A DNA stretch of 23,139 nucleotides. Source: Chryseobacterium sp. GTDB lineage: Bacteria > Bacteroidota > Bacteroidia > Flavobacteriales > Weeksellaceae. Numbering within the stretch: the stretch's first letter is position 1; every line of letters begins with the position of its first letter. Below, piece by piece: positions 8,329-15,186 of this stretch. The stretch spans positions 1 through 23,139 of the forward strand of contig JASLCD010000008.1 of NCBI GenBank assembly GCA_030146295.1, in the 5' to 3' direction. The notes under the pieces were generated by a model, which saw nothing but the letters and a program-made list of their open reading frames with translations, was not told the origin of the DNA and made no database searches. Made by a program: the position numbers and the translations under genes.

Positions 8329-8506
8329 ATTATCCTTCGTTTGCTGTTCTTCTCTTCTTTTTACAAAAAGTCTTCTACTTAATTTTGGTCCAAAACTACA
8401 GCTTGTAATATTTTCTTCATTTTCAAATTTCCCGAAAACTACAATATCCAACCCTTTGGAAAATTGATTTATTTAATTGAAAATCAAATATTTAAATTCT
8501 TTAAAT
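8329..8506 (-). other. ilvE-ilvD intercistronic region with a perfect 13-nt palindrome
   Basis: This 178-nt gap lies inside an otherwise tight operon. It contains the palindrome TTTTGGTCCAAAA (8383-8395), which could be a short RNA hairpin or an operator. The ilvD Shine-Dalgarno (AAGGA on the minus strand) sits at its ilvD end. I find no convincing TAnnTTTG promoter and no T-tract terminator here, so the two parts of the operon are probably joined by read-through. A conserved leader or an RNA-processing site is possible. Confidence 0.4.
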
Positions 8507-9379
8507 TTACAATGACAGAACTCTCACGCGTTTCAAATAAGCCTTCTGCACCTTCTCGCTAGCAGTATCTTCCCAGTTTTTTTTAAAAGGGACATCGTCC
8601 AGAGAGTCCAATGCTACAATTTCGGCCGCTGTACCACAGAAAAAACCTGCATCCGCACCACGCATTTCTTCAGGCTTGAAAAAGGATTCCTTAACTGGAA
8701 TATCCAGTTCATTACAGATTTCAAAAACCGTTTCTCTTGTAATTCCCGGAAGGATACTTCCTTTGCCCGGCGTAAATAGTGTACCGTCTTTTTCATAGAA
8801 CACATTAGCTCCCGAACTTTCTGCAACATTGCCATTTTCATCCAAAACCAATGCTTCATCATAGCCTTTGTCTTTAGCATCCTGACAGGCAAGGATAGAG
8901 TTTACATAATGTCCTCCTACTTTGGCTTCTACTTTAAATGCCTTGGGATTTGGGCGTTGAAACGGAGAAGTCATTATTTTCATTTTATCTGCCAAATACC
9001 CGTTGCTCCATTCCCAGGCTAAAAGTGACAGGTAAGATTTTTGCCCTTTTGAAAGTGACATATTGGGTGAACATGTAACCAATGGACGGATGTAAGCATC
9101 TGTGAAACCGTTACGCTCCAGAAGTTCATAGGTAAGCTCTGTAAGCTGTTCTGCGGAATAATCGAAGGGAATGTGCATCAATTCTGCTGATCTTCTCAGC
9201 CTTTCATAATGTTCTTTTGCTTTGAAAATCCGGGTTCCTTGCTCTGTGCTGTAGGATTTAATTCCTTCAAAAACAGAGTAACCATAGTGAAGAGACTGCC
9301 CATACAGATCCATTCCGGCTTCTTTGGCTTTCATAAATTTTCCATCAAAATAGATGATTGTGTCGTCGTTGTAATACAT
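8507..9379 (-). CDS. ilvE: Branched-chain amino acid aminotransferase (class IV PLP enzyme)
   Basis: A 290-residue class IV aminotransferase that moves the amino group from glutamate to the 2-oxo-acids of Val, Leu and Ile. The N-terminal GQSLHYGYSVFEGIKSY segment is typical. The PLP Schiff-base lysine is K153 in EAKVGGHYVNS. The PLP-phosphate motif GNVAESSGANVF and the FFCGTAAEI motif follow. Its length fits the family, and the synthesis genes downstream argue for BCAA over D-alanine transaminase or aminodeoxychorismate lyase. It is the first structural gene of the operon, 33 nt after the second attenuator's T-tract. Its expression therefore depends on read-through of both terminators. Confidence 0.93.
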   Translation of the reverse strand: MYYNDDTIIYFDGKFMKAKEAGMDLYGQSLHYGYSVFEGIKSYSTEQGTRIFKAKEHYERLRRSAELMHIPFDYSAEQLTELTYELLERNGFTDAYIRPLVTCSPNMSLSKGQKSYLSLLAWEWSNGYLADKMKIMTSPFQRPNPKAFKVEAKVGGHYVNSILACQDAKDKGYDEALVLDENGNVAESSGANVFYEKDGTLFTPGKGSILPGITRETVFEICNELDIPVKESFFKPEEMRGADAGFFCGTAAEIVALDSLDDVPFKKNWEDTASEKVQKAYLKRVRVLSL

Positions 9380-9412
9380 GTTATAGAGGTTTAAAAATTA
9401 ACAAAAGAGAAT

Positions 9413-9443
9413 AAAAAAAGCCCTCTCACAGTGTGAGAGGGCT
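9413..9443 (-). terminator. Second ilv attenuator terminator
   Basis: On the minus strand, AGCCCTCTCACA and TGTGAGAGGGCT form a perfect 12-bp stem (9443-9432 with 9430-9419) around one central base. Seven U follow (9419-9413). It lies between leader peptide 2 and ilvE, where a factor-independent terminator would block the operon. Confidence 0.9.
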
Positions 9444-9473
9444 CAATATATGTACAGTCATACACGTTCCTTC

Positions 9474-9530
9474 TCACAGACGCAAGGGAATAATAATGAC
9501 GATAATAATCACGGTGAATAACTGATACAT
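9474..9530 (-). CDS. ilv leader peptide 2 (18 aa, Ile/Val-rich)
   Basis: The frame ATG 9530-9528 to TGA 9476-9474 encodes MYQLFTVIIIVIIIPLRL. Eight of its 18 residues form an unbroken Ile/Val run (VIIIVIII), and three Leu are also present. Such a run makes ribosome speed sensitive to charged tRNA-Ile and tRNA-Val. The stop codon lies inside the segment that mimics the 3' arm of the following terminator. It sits just downstream of terminator 1, with no obvious promoter of its own, so it is translated only from transcripts that pass the first attenuator. The peptide itself is probably without function. Confidence 0.85.
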   Translation of the reverse strand: MYQLFTVIIIVIIIPLRL

Positions 9531-9554
9531 ATTTTTACTATAAAAAATTAAAAC

Positions 9555-9584
9555 AAAAAAAGCCGTTTCAAAATATGAAACGGC
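9555..9584 (-). terminator. First ilv attenuator terminator
   Basis: On the minus strand, GCCGTTTCA (9584-9576) and TGAAACGGC (9570-9562) form a 9-bp stem with loop TATTT, followed by seven U (9561-9555). It lies between leader peptides 1 and 2. Its 5' arm can instead pair with GAAACGGC inside leader ORF 1. Confidence 0.88.
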
Positions 9585-9611
9585 CTATATATAATCTAAA
9601 TTAAAATCTAT

Positions 9612-9695
9612 TTAAAATGCCGTTTCCTTCCTGCTGTTAATGACAGCAGCAATAATAGAAATGACAATAATATTTTTCTGATTCGTAAAATTCAT
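9612..9695 (-). CDS. ilv leader peptide 1 (27 aa, Ile/Val-rich)
   Basis: The frame ATG 9695-9693 to TAA 9614-9612 encodes 27 residues with the core NIIVISIIAAVI: seven Ile and two or three Val codons clustered at residues 9-19. The Ile cluster ends in a CTGCTGT/ACAGCAG hairpin. Codons 23-26 carry the GAAACGGC segment that copies the terminator 3' arm. The start codon lies only 4 nt after the promoter's TAnnTTTG box, so the transcript is probably leaderless or nearly so. It acts as a sensor of Ile/Val supply rather than as a functional peptide. Confidence 0.85.
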   Translation of the reverse strand: MNFTNQKNIIVISIIAAVINSRKETAF

Positions 9696-9699
9696 ACTG

Positions 9700-9729
9700 C
9701 AAATGTATAAACTTTTTAATAACTCACAA
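9700..9729 (-). promoter_or_regulatory. ilv operon promoter (Bacteroidota type)
   Basis: On the minus strand, TTG (9729-9727), a 19-nt spacer and TACATTTG (9707-9700) match the Bacteroidota housekeeping consensus TTG-N19-TAnnTTTG exactly. The start site should fall at or within a few nt of the leader 1 ATG (9695). The promoter lies between the folP stop and leader 1, giving the ilv operon its own promoter. Confidence 0.82.
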
Positions 9730-9745
9730 GTTTTTTTACTACTTT

Positions 9746-10612
9746 TTATTTTTTCCGTAAAAAAGAAGTAAGCGTTTCCTTTGCTGAAGCGACATCATGA
9801 ACCCTTAGAATCTTTGCTCCCTGTTCCAAAACCTTCATATGAAGTTTCTGGGTTTCTTCGTTAATATCCAATGGTGATTTTCCCAGAGGTTTGTAGATAA
9901 ATGACTTTCTGGAAATACCGATCAACAGGGGAAATTTTCCGAAGCCAAGATATTCAACTTCATGAATCATTTTCATCTGATCCTCTACTGTTTTTCCGAA
10001 ACCAAAACCAGGATCCAGAATAATATCATTCACTCCTTTTTCCAAAAGTTCTTTGGTTTTTTGAGAAAAATATCTGTTTACCTGTAGTGTTATATCCTCA
10101 AATCTGATCTTATCATGCATTGTTTCATAAGATGGGTTTATATGCATCAGAATATAAGGAATGTTTGTTTCAGCTGCTGTATCAAACATTTCTGCATCAT
10201 ACTGGCCTCCTGAAATATCATTGATCAGATCAATTCCTTCATTGAAACCAAATTTTACGGTTGCTGCATAAAAGGTATCAAGAGAAATCAAGGCTTCCGG
10301 AAATTCTTTTTTTATCAGAGAAATGATATTTCCGATCCTGTTTATTTCTTGTTCAGCACTCAAGAATTCGGCATTAGGACGTGTAGACTGAGGTCCTATG
10401 TCCAGTATTTCTGCTCCGTCTTTCAATAGTTTTTCAGCATGTTCCAATGCTGATTTTTCGGTATTGAATTTTCCACCGTCGGAGAAAGAATCCGGAGTCA
10501 GATTGAGGATTCCCATGATTTTTGGGGTGTCCAGTTGTACCAGTCTACCGTTACAGTTGATGGAATAGGTGGGAGCATTAGAGGGTTGGAGAGTTGGAGG
10601 ATTGGAGGGCAT
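9746..10612 (-). CDS. folP: Dihydropteroate synthase
   Basis: A 288-residue TIM-barrel enzyme that joins p-aminobenzoate to hydroxymethyl-dihydropterin diphosphate in folate synthesis. Family signatures are MGILNLTPDSFSDGG near residue 33, the LDIGPQSTRP loop, NDISGG, the DPGFGFGKT strand, GISRKSF and the terminal RVHDV. The first 15 residues (PSNPPTLQPSNAPT) are low-complexity and are encoded by a degenerate CTCCAA repeat. The recognisable protein begins at TYSINCNGRLVQL. No other in-frame Met exists before the core, so this ATG is the best start, but a non-ATG start near residue 16 cannot be excluded. It is divergent from the DUF1599-type gene and upstream of the ilv control region. Confidence 0.92.
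   Translation of the reverse strand: MPSNPPTLQPSNAPTYSINCNGRLVQLDTPKIMGILNLTPDSFSDGGKFNTEKSALEHAEKLLKDGAEILDIGPQSTRPNAEFLSAEQEINRIGNIISLIKKEFPEALISLDTFYAATVKFGFNEGIDLINDISGGQYDAEMFDTAAETNIPYILMHINPSYETMHDKIRFEDITLQVNRYFSQKTKELLEKGVNDIILDPGFGFGKTVEDQMKMIHEVEYLGFGKFPLLIGISRKSFIYKPLGKSPLDINEETQKLHMKVLEQGAKILRVHDVASAKETLTSFLRKK
10570..10612 (-). repeat. Degenerate CTCCAA-type repeat forming the folP 5' end
   Basis: Read on the minus strand, CCTCCAAT, CCTCCAACT, CTCCAACCCT and CTAATGCTCC follow each other. They are pyrimidine-rich units of about 8-10 nt, and they encode the Pro/Ser/Thr-rich start of FolP. They resemble the CTCTCAAACCC tract in the adjacent intergenic region. Confidence 0.6.
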
Positions 10613-10662
10613 GAATTGGATGATGATTAATGAATGATAATTGATGAATGATTTCTGTAGTG

Positions 10663-10670
10663 CAAAATTA
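10663..10670 (-). promoter_or_regulatory. Possible folP promoter, TAnnTTTG box
   Basis: On the minus strand TAATTTTG fits the -7 consensus, 50 nt upstream of the folP ATG. No clear TTG lies at the matching -33 position, so the call is tentative. Confidence 0.4.
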
Positions 10671-10702
10671 GTGATTTATGGCTTTTAAAAAGAGATTAAA
10701 TT

Positions 10703-10837
10703 GAAAATGGAAGATGGAAGATGGAGGTAAGAAGTTAAGGGAGCCCTCTCAAACACTAAAACCCTCTTACTCTCAAACCCAACAGCCCGAATCCCTCAGA
10801 CTCTCCTATTCTCAAACCCTCTCACTTATAAACTCAT
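10703..10837. repeat. Simple-sequence tracts between folP and the DUF1599-type gene
   Basis: The 283-nt divergent intergenic region holds two low-complexity tracts. At 10707-10727 there are three tandem heptamers, ATGGAAG, ATGGAAG and ATGGAGG. At 10741-10837 there is a C/T/A-rich strand with recurrent CTCTCAAACCC-like units (CCCTCTCAAAC, ACTCTCAAACC, TTCTCAAACCC). No coding potential or clear secondary structure is seen. Confidence 0.6.
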
Positions 10838-10870
10838 CTCATCAAATTCAAAAATCTAAAACCGAATTCG

Positions 10871-10878
10871 TATATTTG
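10871..10878 (+). promoter_or_regulatory. Candidate promoter box upstream of the DUF1599-type gene
   Basis: TATATTTG fits TAnnTTTG and ends 17 nt before the ATG at 10896. A good -33 TTG is lacking. Confidence 0.45.
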
Positions 10879-10895
10879 GAAGATTAAGAAAATTT

Positions 10896-11462
10896 ATGCT
10901 AAAAACATCAGTACAGTTCGAGAAAGTTATCAGTCAGTGCCGTGATCTTTTCGGTAAAAAATTACAGGATTACGGGGCTGCATGGAGGGTACTAAGGCCG
11001 AGTTCCATTACAGACCAGATCTACATCAAAGTCAACAGGATCCGCACGCTTCAGATGACTGATAAAAAAATGGTGGATGAGAGTGAGGAAGATGAATTTA
11101 TTGCCATTGTGAACTACTCTATCATTGGACTTATTCAGCTTGAGAAAGGTCTTTCCAATGATTTCAATGAAAATAAAGAAGAAATTTTAGGTCTTTATGA
11201 TCAATATGCAAATGAAGCGAAAGCTTTGATGGAAAGAAAAAATCATGATTATGGTGAGGCATGGAGAGATATGAGAATCTCTTCGATCACTGATCTTATT
11301 TATCAGAAAGTATTAAGAACGAAACAGATTGAGGACAACCAGGGAAAGACCATCGTTTCAGAAGGGCTTGATGCCAACTATTTTGATATGCTGAACTACG
11401 CTGTCTTCTGTCTGATAAAGTTCTCAGAAAAAGAAAATCAATTCGAACCCAAAAATATTTAA
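10896..11462 (+). CDS. DUF1599-type protein with internal duplication
   Basis: A 188-residue soluble protein that I associate with the DUF1599 family of Bacteroidota; the biochemical function is unknown. It consists of two related halves. DYGAAWRVLRPSSITDQIY (25-43) and a following VNYSIIGLIQLEKG (72-85) reappear as DYGEAWRDMRISSITDLIY (118-136) and LNYAVFCLIKF (166-176). The conserved K-x(2)-D-Y-G-x-A-W core and the hydrophobic NY helix suggest a helical pseudo-dimer. No catalytic motif that I know is visible. It is the first gene of a plus-strand cluster; its stop is separated by one nucleotide from the next ATG, implying translational coupling. Confidence 0.8.
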   Translation: MLKTSVQFEKVISQCRDLFGKKLQDYGAAWRVLRPSSITDQIYIKVNRIRTLQMTDKKMVDESEEDEFIAIVNYSIIGLIQLEKGLSNDFNENKEEILGLYDQYANEAKALMERKNHDYGEAWRDMRISSITDLIYQKVLRTKQIEDNQGKTIVSEGLDANYFDMLNYAVFCLIKFSEKENQFEPKNI

Positions 11463-11463
11463 T

Positions 11464-12579
11464 ATGCTCAAAGGTTTATTACGCTTTATTATTGCTGTTA
11501 TTTTTATCCTTTCAGGCTTTGTAAAAGCCGTGGATCTGGTAGGTTTTTCTTTCAAGATGGAAGAGTATTTCGCGCCTCCGGTTTTCAACATGCCATTTTT
11601 AGAAAAGTTTGCCCTGCTGTTTTCCGTTATTGTAGTAGTATTGGAGCTTTTCTTAGGATTTATGCTGCTGCTTAAATTAAAGCTTAAATTGACCTTGTCC
11701 ATATTAATTGCGCTTTGTATTTTCTTTGGATTCCTTACCTTCTATTCTGCTTATTTCAATGTTGTAACAGACTGTGGATGTTTTGGTGATGCCATCAAAT
11801 TTACCCCATGGCAAAGCTTTATCAAAGATGTTGTTCTTCTGGTGGGATTGATTATACTTTTTGTTCTTTACAGAAAAGAATTCCGTAAAAAAGATGAGTA
11901 TGGTATTACCCCAAAAGAGCCTTCCCATACATTTAAATATATTCTTTTAGCCATTTTTTCTCTGGGCATGGTTTACGTTATGGCACAGGGCATTATGCAT
12001 GAACCTATCATTGATTTCCGTGATTATAAAATCGGAACGGATATCAAAGGTGAAAAGGTGAAAATTGAGAAACAACCTTCTGAATATAAGACTTTTTACT
12101 CCCTGAAAAACCAGAAGACAGGACAGGTGGTGAAGGTAAATCAGGATGATTATATTAAAAAAACAGAATATTGGGCTGAAGGTTCCCCATGGAAAATTGA
12201 GGATGGAAAAAATGAATCTGTACTGATCAAAGAAGGATACAAATCTGAAATTTCGAAATTTAAGATTGAAGACCCTACAGGAATGGAAGTGACGAACGAA
12301 ATCATTAATGCGCCAAAAGCCGTTTTGGTTTTCTCTTACCATCCAAAAGAAGTTTCTGCTGACCTGCTTCAGAAAGTAGAAGCGAAAGTAAAGACACAGA
12401 AAGGAGCTCTTATCTATGGTATTTCCACAGAACCTACTACTTTTAAAACCATCAAGAATCTTCTGATGGACGGAACTTCCATCAAAACAATTGCCAGAAG
12501 CAACCCATTTGTACTGATCCTTGAAAATGGAAAAATTGTAGATAAACAATCTGCAAAGGACTATGTTGACTCATTATAA
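11464..12579 (+). CDS. DoxX/MauE-like membrane protein with a C-terminal soluble domain (BT_3928-type)
   Basis: A 371-residue inner-membrane protein. Hydrophobic segments lie near residues 4-22, 47-70, 76-95, 121-137 and 157-176. A DCGCFGD motif (103-109) sits between helices; paired Cys of this kind are seen in MauE/DoxX-like membrane proteins and suggest a thiol-redox role. The soluble part from about residue 180 is probably periplasmic and ends in a region with thioredoxin-like alternation (AVLVFSYHPKE, GALIYGISTEP) but no CxxC. It resembles what is annotated in Bacteroidota as the BT_3928 family. Function is unproven. It is tightly coupled to the DUF1599-type gene. Confidence 0.75.
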   Translation: MLKGLLRFIIAVIFILSGFVKAVDLVGFSFKMEEYFAPPVFNMPFLEKFALLFSVIVVVLELFLGFMLLLKLKLKLTLSILIALCIFFGFLTFYSAYFNVVTDCGCFGDAIKFTPWQSFIKDVVLLVGLIILFVLYRKEFRKKDEYGITPKEPSHTFKYILLAIFSLGMVYVMAQGIMHEPIIDFRDYKIGTDIKGEKVKIEKQPSEYKTFYSLKNQKTGQVVKVNQDDYIKKTEYWAEGSPWKIEDGKNESVLIKEGYKSEISKFKIEDPTGMEVTNEIINAPKAVLVFSYHPKEVSADLLQKVEAKVKTQKGALIYGISTEPTTFKTIKNLLMDGTSIKTIARSNPFVLILENGKIVDKQSAKDYVDSL

Positions 12580-12654
12580 ATGATAGATTTTTACGAGCAA
12601 TAGCCGTAGATCCATTATCTAATTTAAACACTAAACTTATACATACAACAACTC

Positions 12655-13002
12655 ATGCAAAAATCAAATAAATCAATCGCCGGTTATCACTTATTAATGA
12701 TTCTTTCTTCTGTAGACGGAGAGTTTGCTCCCGAGGAAGGAATGCTGGTACAGCAATATCTGGCGGATGAATTTCCGTTCAGAATGAATCTTGACAACGA
12801 ATTGGAAACACTGGCTCTTTTACAGCCAGAAGAATGGAAGGACCATTTTGAATTCCATGCAAGATGCTTTCATGACGATTCTACAGAAGATGAGCGTATA
12901 AAGTTTGTTCAGTTTTCAAAATCACTTATAAAAGCGGATAATAAAGTAACTGAAGAGGAACATACGTTCTATGTTTTGCTGAAAAACCTTTGGGGATTAT
13001 AG
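12655..13002 (+). CDS. TerB-like small helical protein
   Basis: A 115-residue acidic, all-helical protein. The LMILSSVDGEFAPEEGMLVQQYL segment (from about residue 13) and a later ADNKVTEEEHTFYVLL segment repeat the 'D-G-x(2)-x-E-E' helix-turn pattern of TerB/DjlA-type folds, which in TerB bind metal ions through acidic residues. No membrane segment or signal is present. The TerB assignment is by pattern and moderate; tellurite resistance should not be inferred. It lies 75 nt after the DoxX/MauE-like gene and 28 nt before the S9 peptidase gene. Confidence 0.65.
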   Translation: MQKSNKSIAGYHLLMILSSVDGEFAPEEGMLVQQYLADEFPFRMNLDNELETLALLQPEEWKDHFEFHARCFHDDSTEDERIKFVQFSKSLIKADNKVTEEEHTFYVLLKNLWGL

Positions 13003-13030
13003 CATAAGCCCTTATGAAAAAACAAAAACC

Positions 13031-15157
13031 ATGAAAAAAATTTATCTAGGATTATTAGTAATGAGTACATCAATATTTCAGTCTCAAAAATTTCCGGACA
13101 TGAAGGCTCCTGTCGCTGAAAAGCAGCAGCACATAAGAGATATCCACGGTGATAAGGTCAATGATCCCTATTACTGGATGATTGATTACTTTAAAAAAGG
13201 GAAAGACTCTACCAAGGTGGTTGATTATTTAAAGGCAGAAAACACGTATTGGGAAGGCATGATGAAAGATACAGAACCTTTCAGAGAAAAGCTTTTTCAG
13301 GAAATGAAAGCCAGAATCAAGGAAAAAGATGAGTCTGTACCGGTTTTTAAAAACGGATATTACTATTACAGCCGTACAGAAGCCGGAAAACAATATTTTA
13401 AATACTGCAGAAAAAAAGGCAGTCTTACTGCTCCGGAAGAAATTCTAATGGATGTAGATAAGATGGCAGAAGGCCACCCATATTATGCTGCTTCGGGTTT
13501 CAGCATAAGCCCGGATAATACAAAGATGATTTTTGGAGTAGACCATGTTTCCAGAAGACAGTATTCATTATTTCTGAAGGACCTCAACACCGGAAAAATC
13601 ACGGATCTGGGTATCAAAAATACCGGAGGATCCTCGGAATGGGCTAATGACAATAAGACTATTTTTTACACGGAAAACAATCCTGAAACCCTTTTATCCG
13701 AAAAGATCAAAAGACATACGTTGGGAACAGATTCCGGTAAGGATGTAACAGTGTATGAAGAAAAAGACAAAACAAATTATATTTCTGTATACAAATCCAA
13801 GAATGATAAATTTATCCTGATTCATTCCGGAGCTACCACTTCTTCAGAAACAAGATACCTTGATGCTGACAGTCCGGAAGGTACTTTCAAGGTTTTTCAG
13901 CCAAGAATGAAGAACGTTTTGTATACGGTGACTCCTTTGGAAGATAAATTTCTGATCAGAACCAATAAGGATGCTCTTAATTTCAAAATTTCAGAAACTC
14001 CTTTAGATAAAACAGGCGTTGAAAACTGGAAGGATTTTATTCCTCACAGAAATGACGTTTTGATGGAAGGAATCAGTGCATTTAAAAACTATCTGGTTTT
14101 CAGCGAGAGGCAGAATGGACTTTCCCAATTGGTGATCTACGACAGAAAAACAGGCAAAAAAGAATTTCTGAAGTTCGATGAACCTGTATATACGGTTTAT
14201 TCATCAGGAAACCCTGAATACAATACGGATAATTTCCGCTTTGGATACACCTCTCTGATTACTCCAGGTTCTCAGTATGAGCAGGATTTAAAAACAGGAA
14301 AAAGAACGCTTTTAAAACAACAGGAAGTTCTGGGTGGCTATAATAAAGACAATTATACTACGGAAAGGCTTTTTGCCACAGCAAAAGACGGAACAAAAAT
14401 TCCGATCTCCATTGTTTATAAAAAAGGATTTAAAAAAGATGGAAACAGCCCGCTTCTTCTGTATGCTTACGGTTCTTATGGAAGCTCTATGGATGCTACG
14501 TTCAACAGCAACAGGCTGAGTCTTTTAGACAGAGGTTTTGCCTATGCTATTACGCACATCCGCGGAGGCCAGGAAATGGGAAGACAGTGGTATGAAGACG
14601 GGAAAATGATGAAAAAGAAAAACACCTTTACCGACTTCATTGATTCCGGAGAGTACCTTGTAAAAGAAAAATATACTTCGCCTAAACATCTGTATGCCCA
14701 GGGAGGAAGTGCCGGAGGTCTTTTAATGGGAGCCATAGCCAATATGAATCCTAATCTCTGGAATGGAATCATCTCACAAGTTCCGTTTGTGGATGTAGTA
14801 AATACCATGCTTGACACAAGTATCCCGCTGACAACCAATGAATATGACGAATGGGGAAATCCAAATAATAAAGAAGCTTATTTCTATATGAAATCGTATT
14901 CTCCGTATGAAAATATAGAGAAGAAAAACTATCCTAATCTATTGGTAACAACAGGTCTGCATGATTCTCAGGTGCAATATTTCGAACCAGCCAAATGGGT
15001 GGCCAAACTGAGGGATATGAAAACAGATCACAATGTATTGCTGTTAAAAACGGATATGGAATATGGTCATGGCGGTGCTTCGGGAAGATTTGACTATCTG
15101 AAGGACCTGGCTTTGGTATATGCATTCATGTTTAAGCTGGAGGGAATTAATAAATAA
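13031..15157 (+). CDS. Secreted S9 serine peptidase, oligopeptidase B-like
   Basis: A 708-residue exported prolyl-oligopeptidase-family enzyme. A signal peptide (MKKIYLGLLVMSTSIFQSQ) directs it to the periplasm or beyond. A seven-bladed propeller covers roughly residues 75-425 and an alpha/beta-hydrolase domain the rest. The triad is Ser560 (GGSAGG), Asp645 (TGLHDSQV) and His680 (EYGHGG). THIRGGQEMGRQWYEDGK and LYAQGGSAGGLLMGA resemble oligopeptidase B, so cleavage after Lys/Arg in short peptides is likely, although post-proline activity is not excluded. A six-codon frame (13014-13034) overlaps the start as ATGA and may be incidental. Confidence 0.88.
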   Translation: MKKIYLGLLVMSTSIFQSQKFPDMKAPVAEKQQHIRDIHGDKVNDPYYWMIDYFKKGKDSTKVVDYLKAENTYWEGMMKDTEPFREKLFQEMKARIKEKDESVPVFKNGYYYYSRTEAGKQYFKYCRKKGSLTAPEEILMDVDKMAEGHPYYAASGFSISPDNTKMIFGVDHVSRRQYSLFLKDLNTGKITDLGIKNTGGSSEWANDNKTIFYTENNPETLLSEKIKRHTLGTDSGKDVTVYEEKDKTNYISVYKSKNDKFILIHSGATTSSETRYLDADSPEGTFKVFQPRMKNVLYTVTPLEDKFLIRTNKDALNFKISETPLDKTGVENWKDFIPHRNDVLMEGISAFKNYLVFSERQNGLSQLVIYDRKTGKKEFLKFDEPVYTVYSSGNPEYNTDNFRFGYTSLITPGSQYEQDLKTGKRTLLKQQEVLGGYNKDNYTTERLFATAKDGTKIPISIVYKKGFKKDGNSPLLLYAYGSYGSSMDATFNSNRLSLLDRGFAYAITHIRGGQEMGRQWYEDGKMMKKKNTFTDFIDSGEYLVKEKYTSPKHLYAQGGSAGGLLMGAIANMNPNLWNGIISQVPFVDVVNTMLDTSIPLTTNEYDEWGNPNNKEAYFYMKSYSPYENIEKKNYPNLLVTTGLHDSQVQYFEPAKWVAKLRDMKTDHNVLLLKTDMEYGHGGASGRFDYLKDLALVYAFMFKLEGINK

Positions 15158-15186
15158 TAAAGTAAATCAATCAATATATCAATCTT

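Larger units (their letters stand above)
9413..9695 (-). promoter_or_regulatory. Tandem ribosome-mediated attenuators of the ilv operon
   Basis: Two complete leader-peptide/terminator modules lie in series upstream of ilvE. In module 1, GAAACGGC near the end of leader ORF 1 (9626-9619) is identical to the terminator 3' arm (9569-9562), so it can pair with the 5' arm GCCGTTTC as an antiterminator. A pause-type hairpin CTGCTGT/ACAGCAG (9649-9643 with 9637-9631) precedes it. In module 2, CTGTGAGAAGG (9479-9469) overlaps the leader stop codon and matches the terminator 3' arm with one mismatch. Expected logic: a ribosome stalled on Ile/Val codons leaves the mimic free, the antiterminator forms and the operon is read; a ribosome reaching the stop masks the mimic and the terminator forms. 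The sequence elements are seen; the mechanism is inferred from classical ilv attenuation. Confidence 0.85.

Noticed and set aside
8329..8451. A longer ilvD start adding 41 residues
   Set aside because: The extension is unlike dihydroxy-acid dehydratase N-termini, and the inner ATG has a good Shine-Dalgarno. The open frame is kept only as an observation.
9413..9695. The tandem hairpins upstream of ilvE considered as a T-box or leucine-type riboswitch
   Set aside because: No T-box sequence or aptamer core is present; leader ORFs with Ile/Val runs explain the layout better.
10703..10837. The repeated pyrimidine-rich tracts considered as a CRISPR array
   Set aside because: Units are short and degenerate, with no regular spacers and no cas genes nearby.
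13014..13034. A six-codon frame overlapping the S9 peptidase start (ATGA)
   Set aside because: Too short and A-rich to distinguish from chance; mentioned only as a possible coupling feature.
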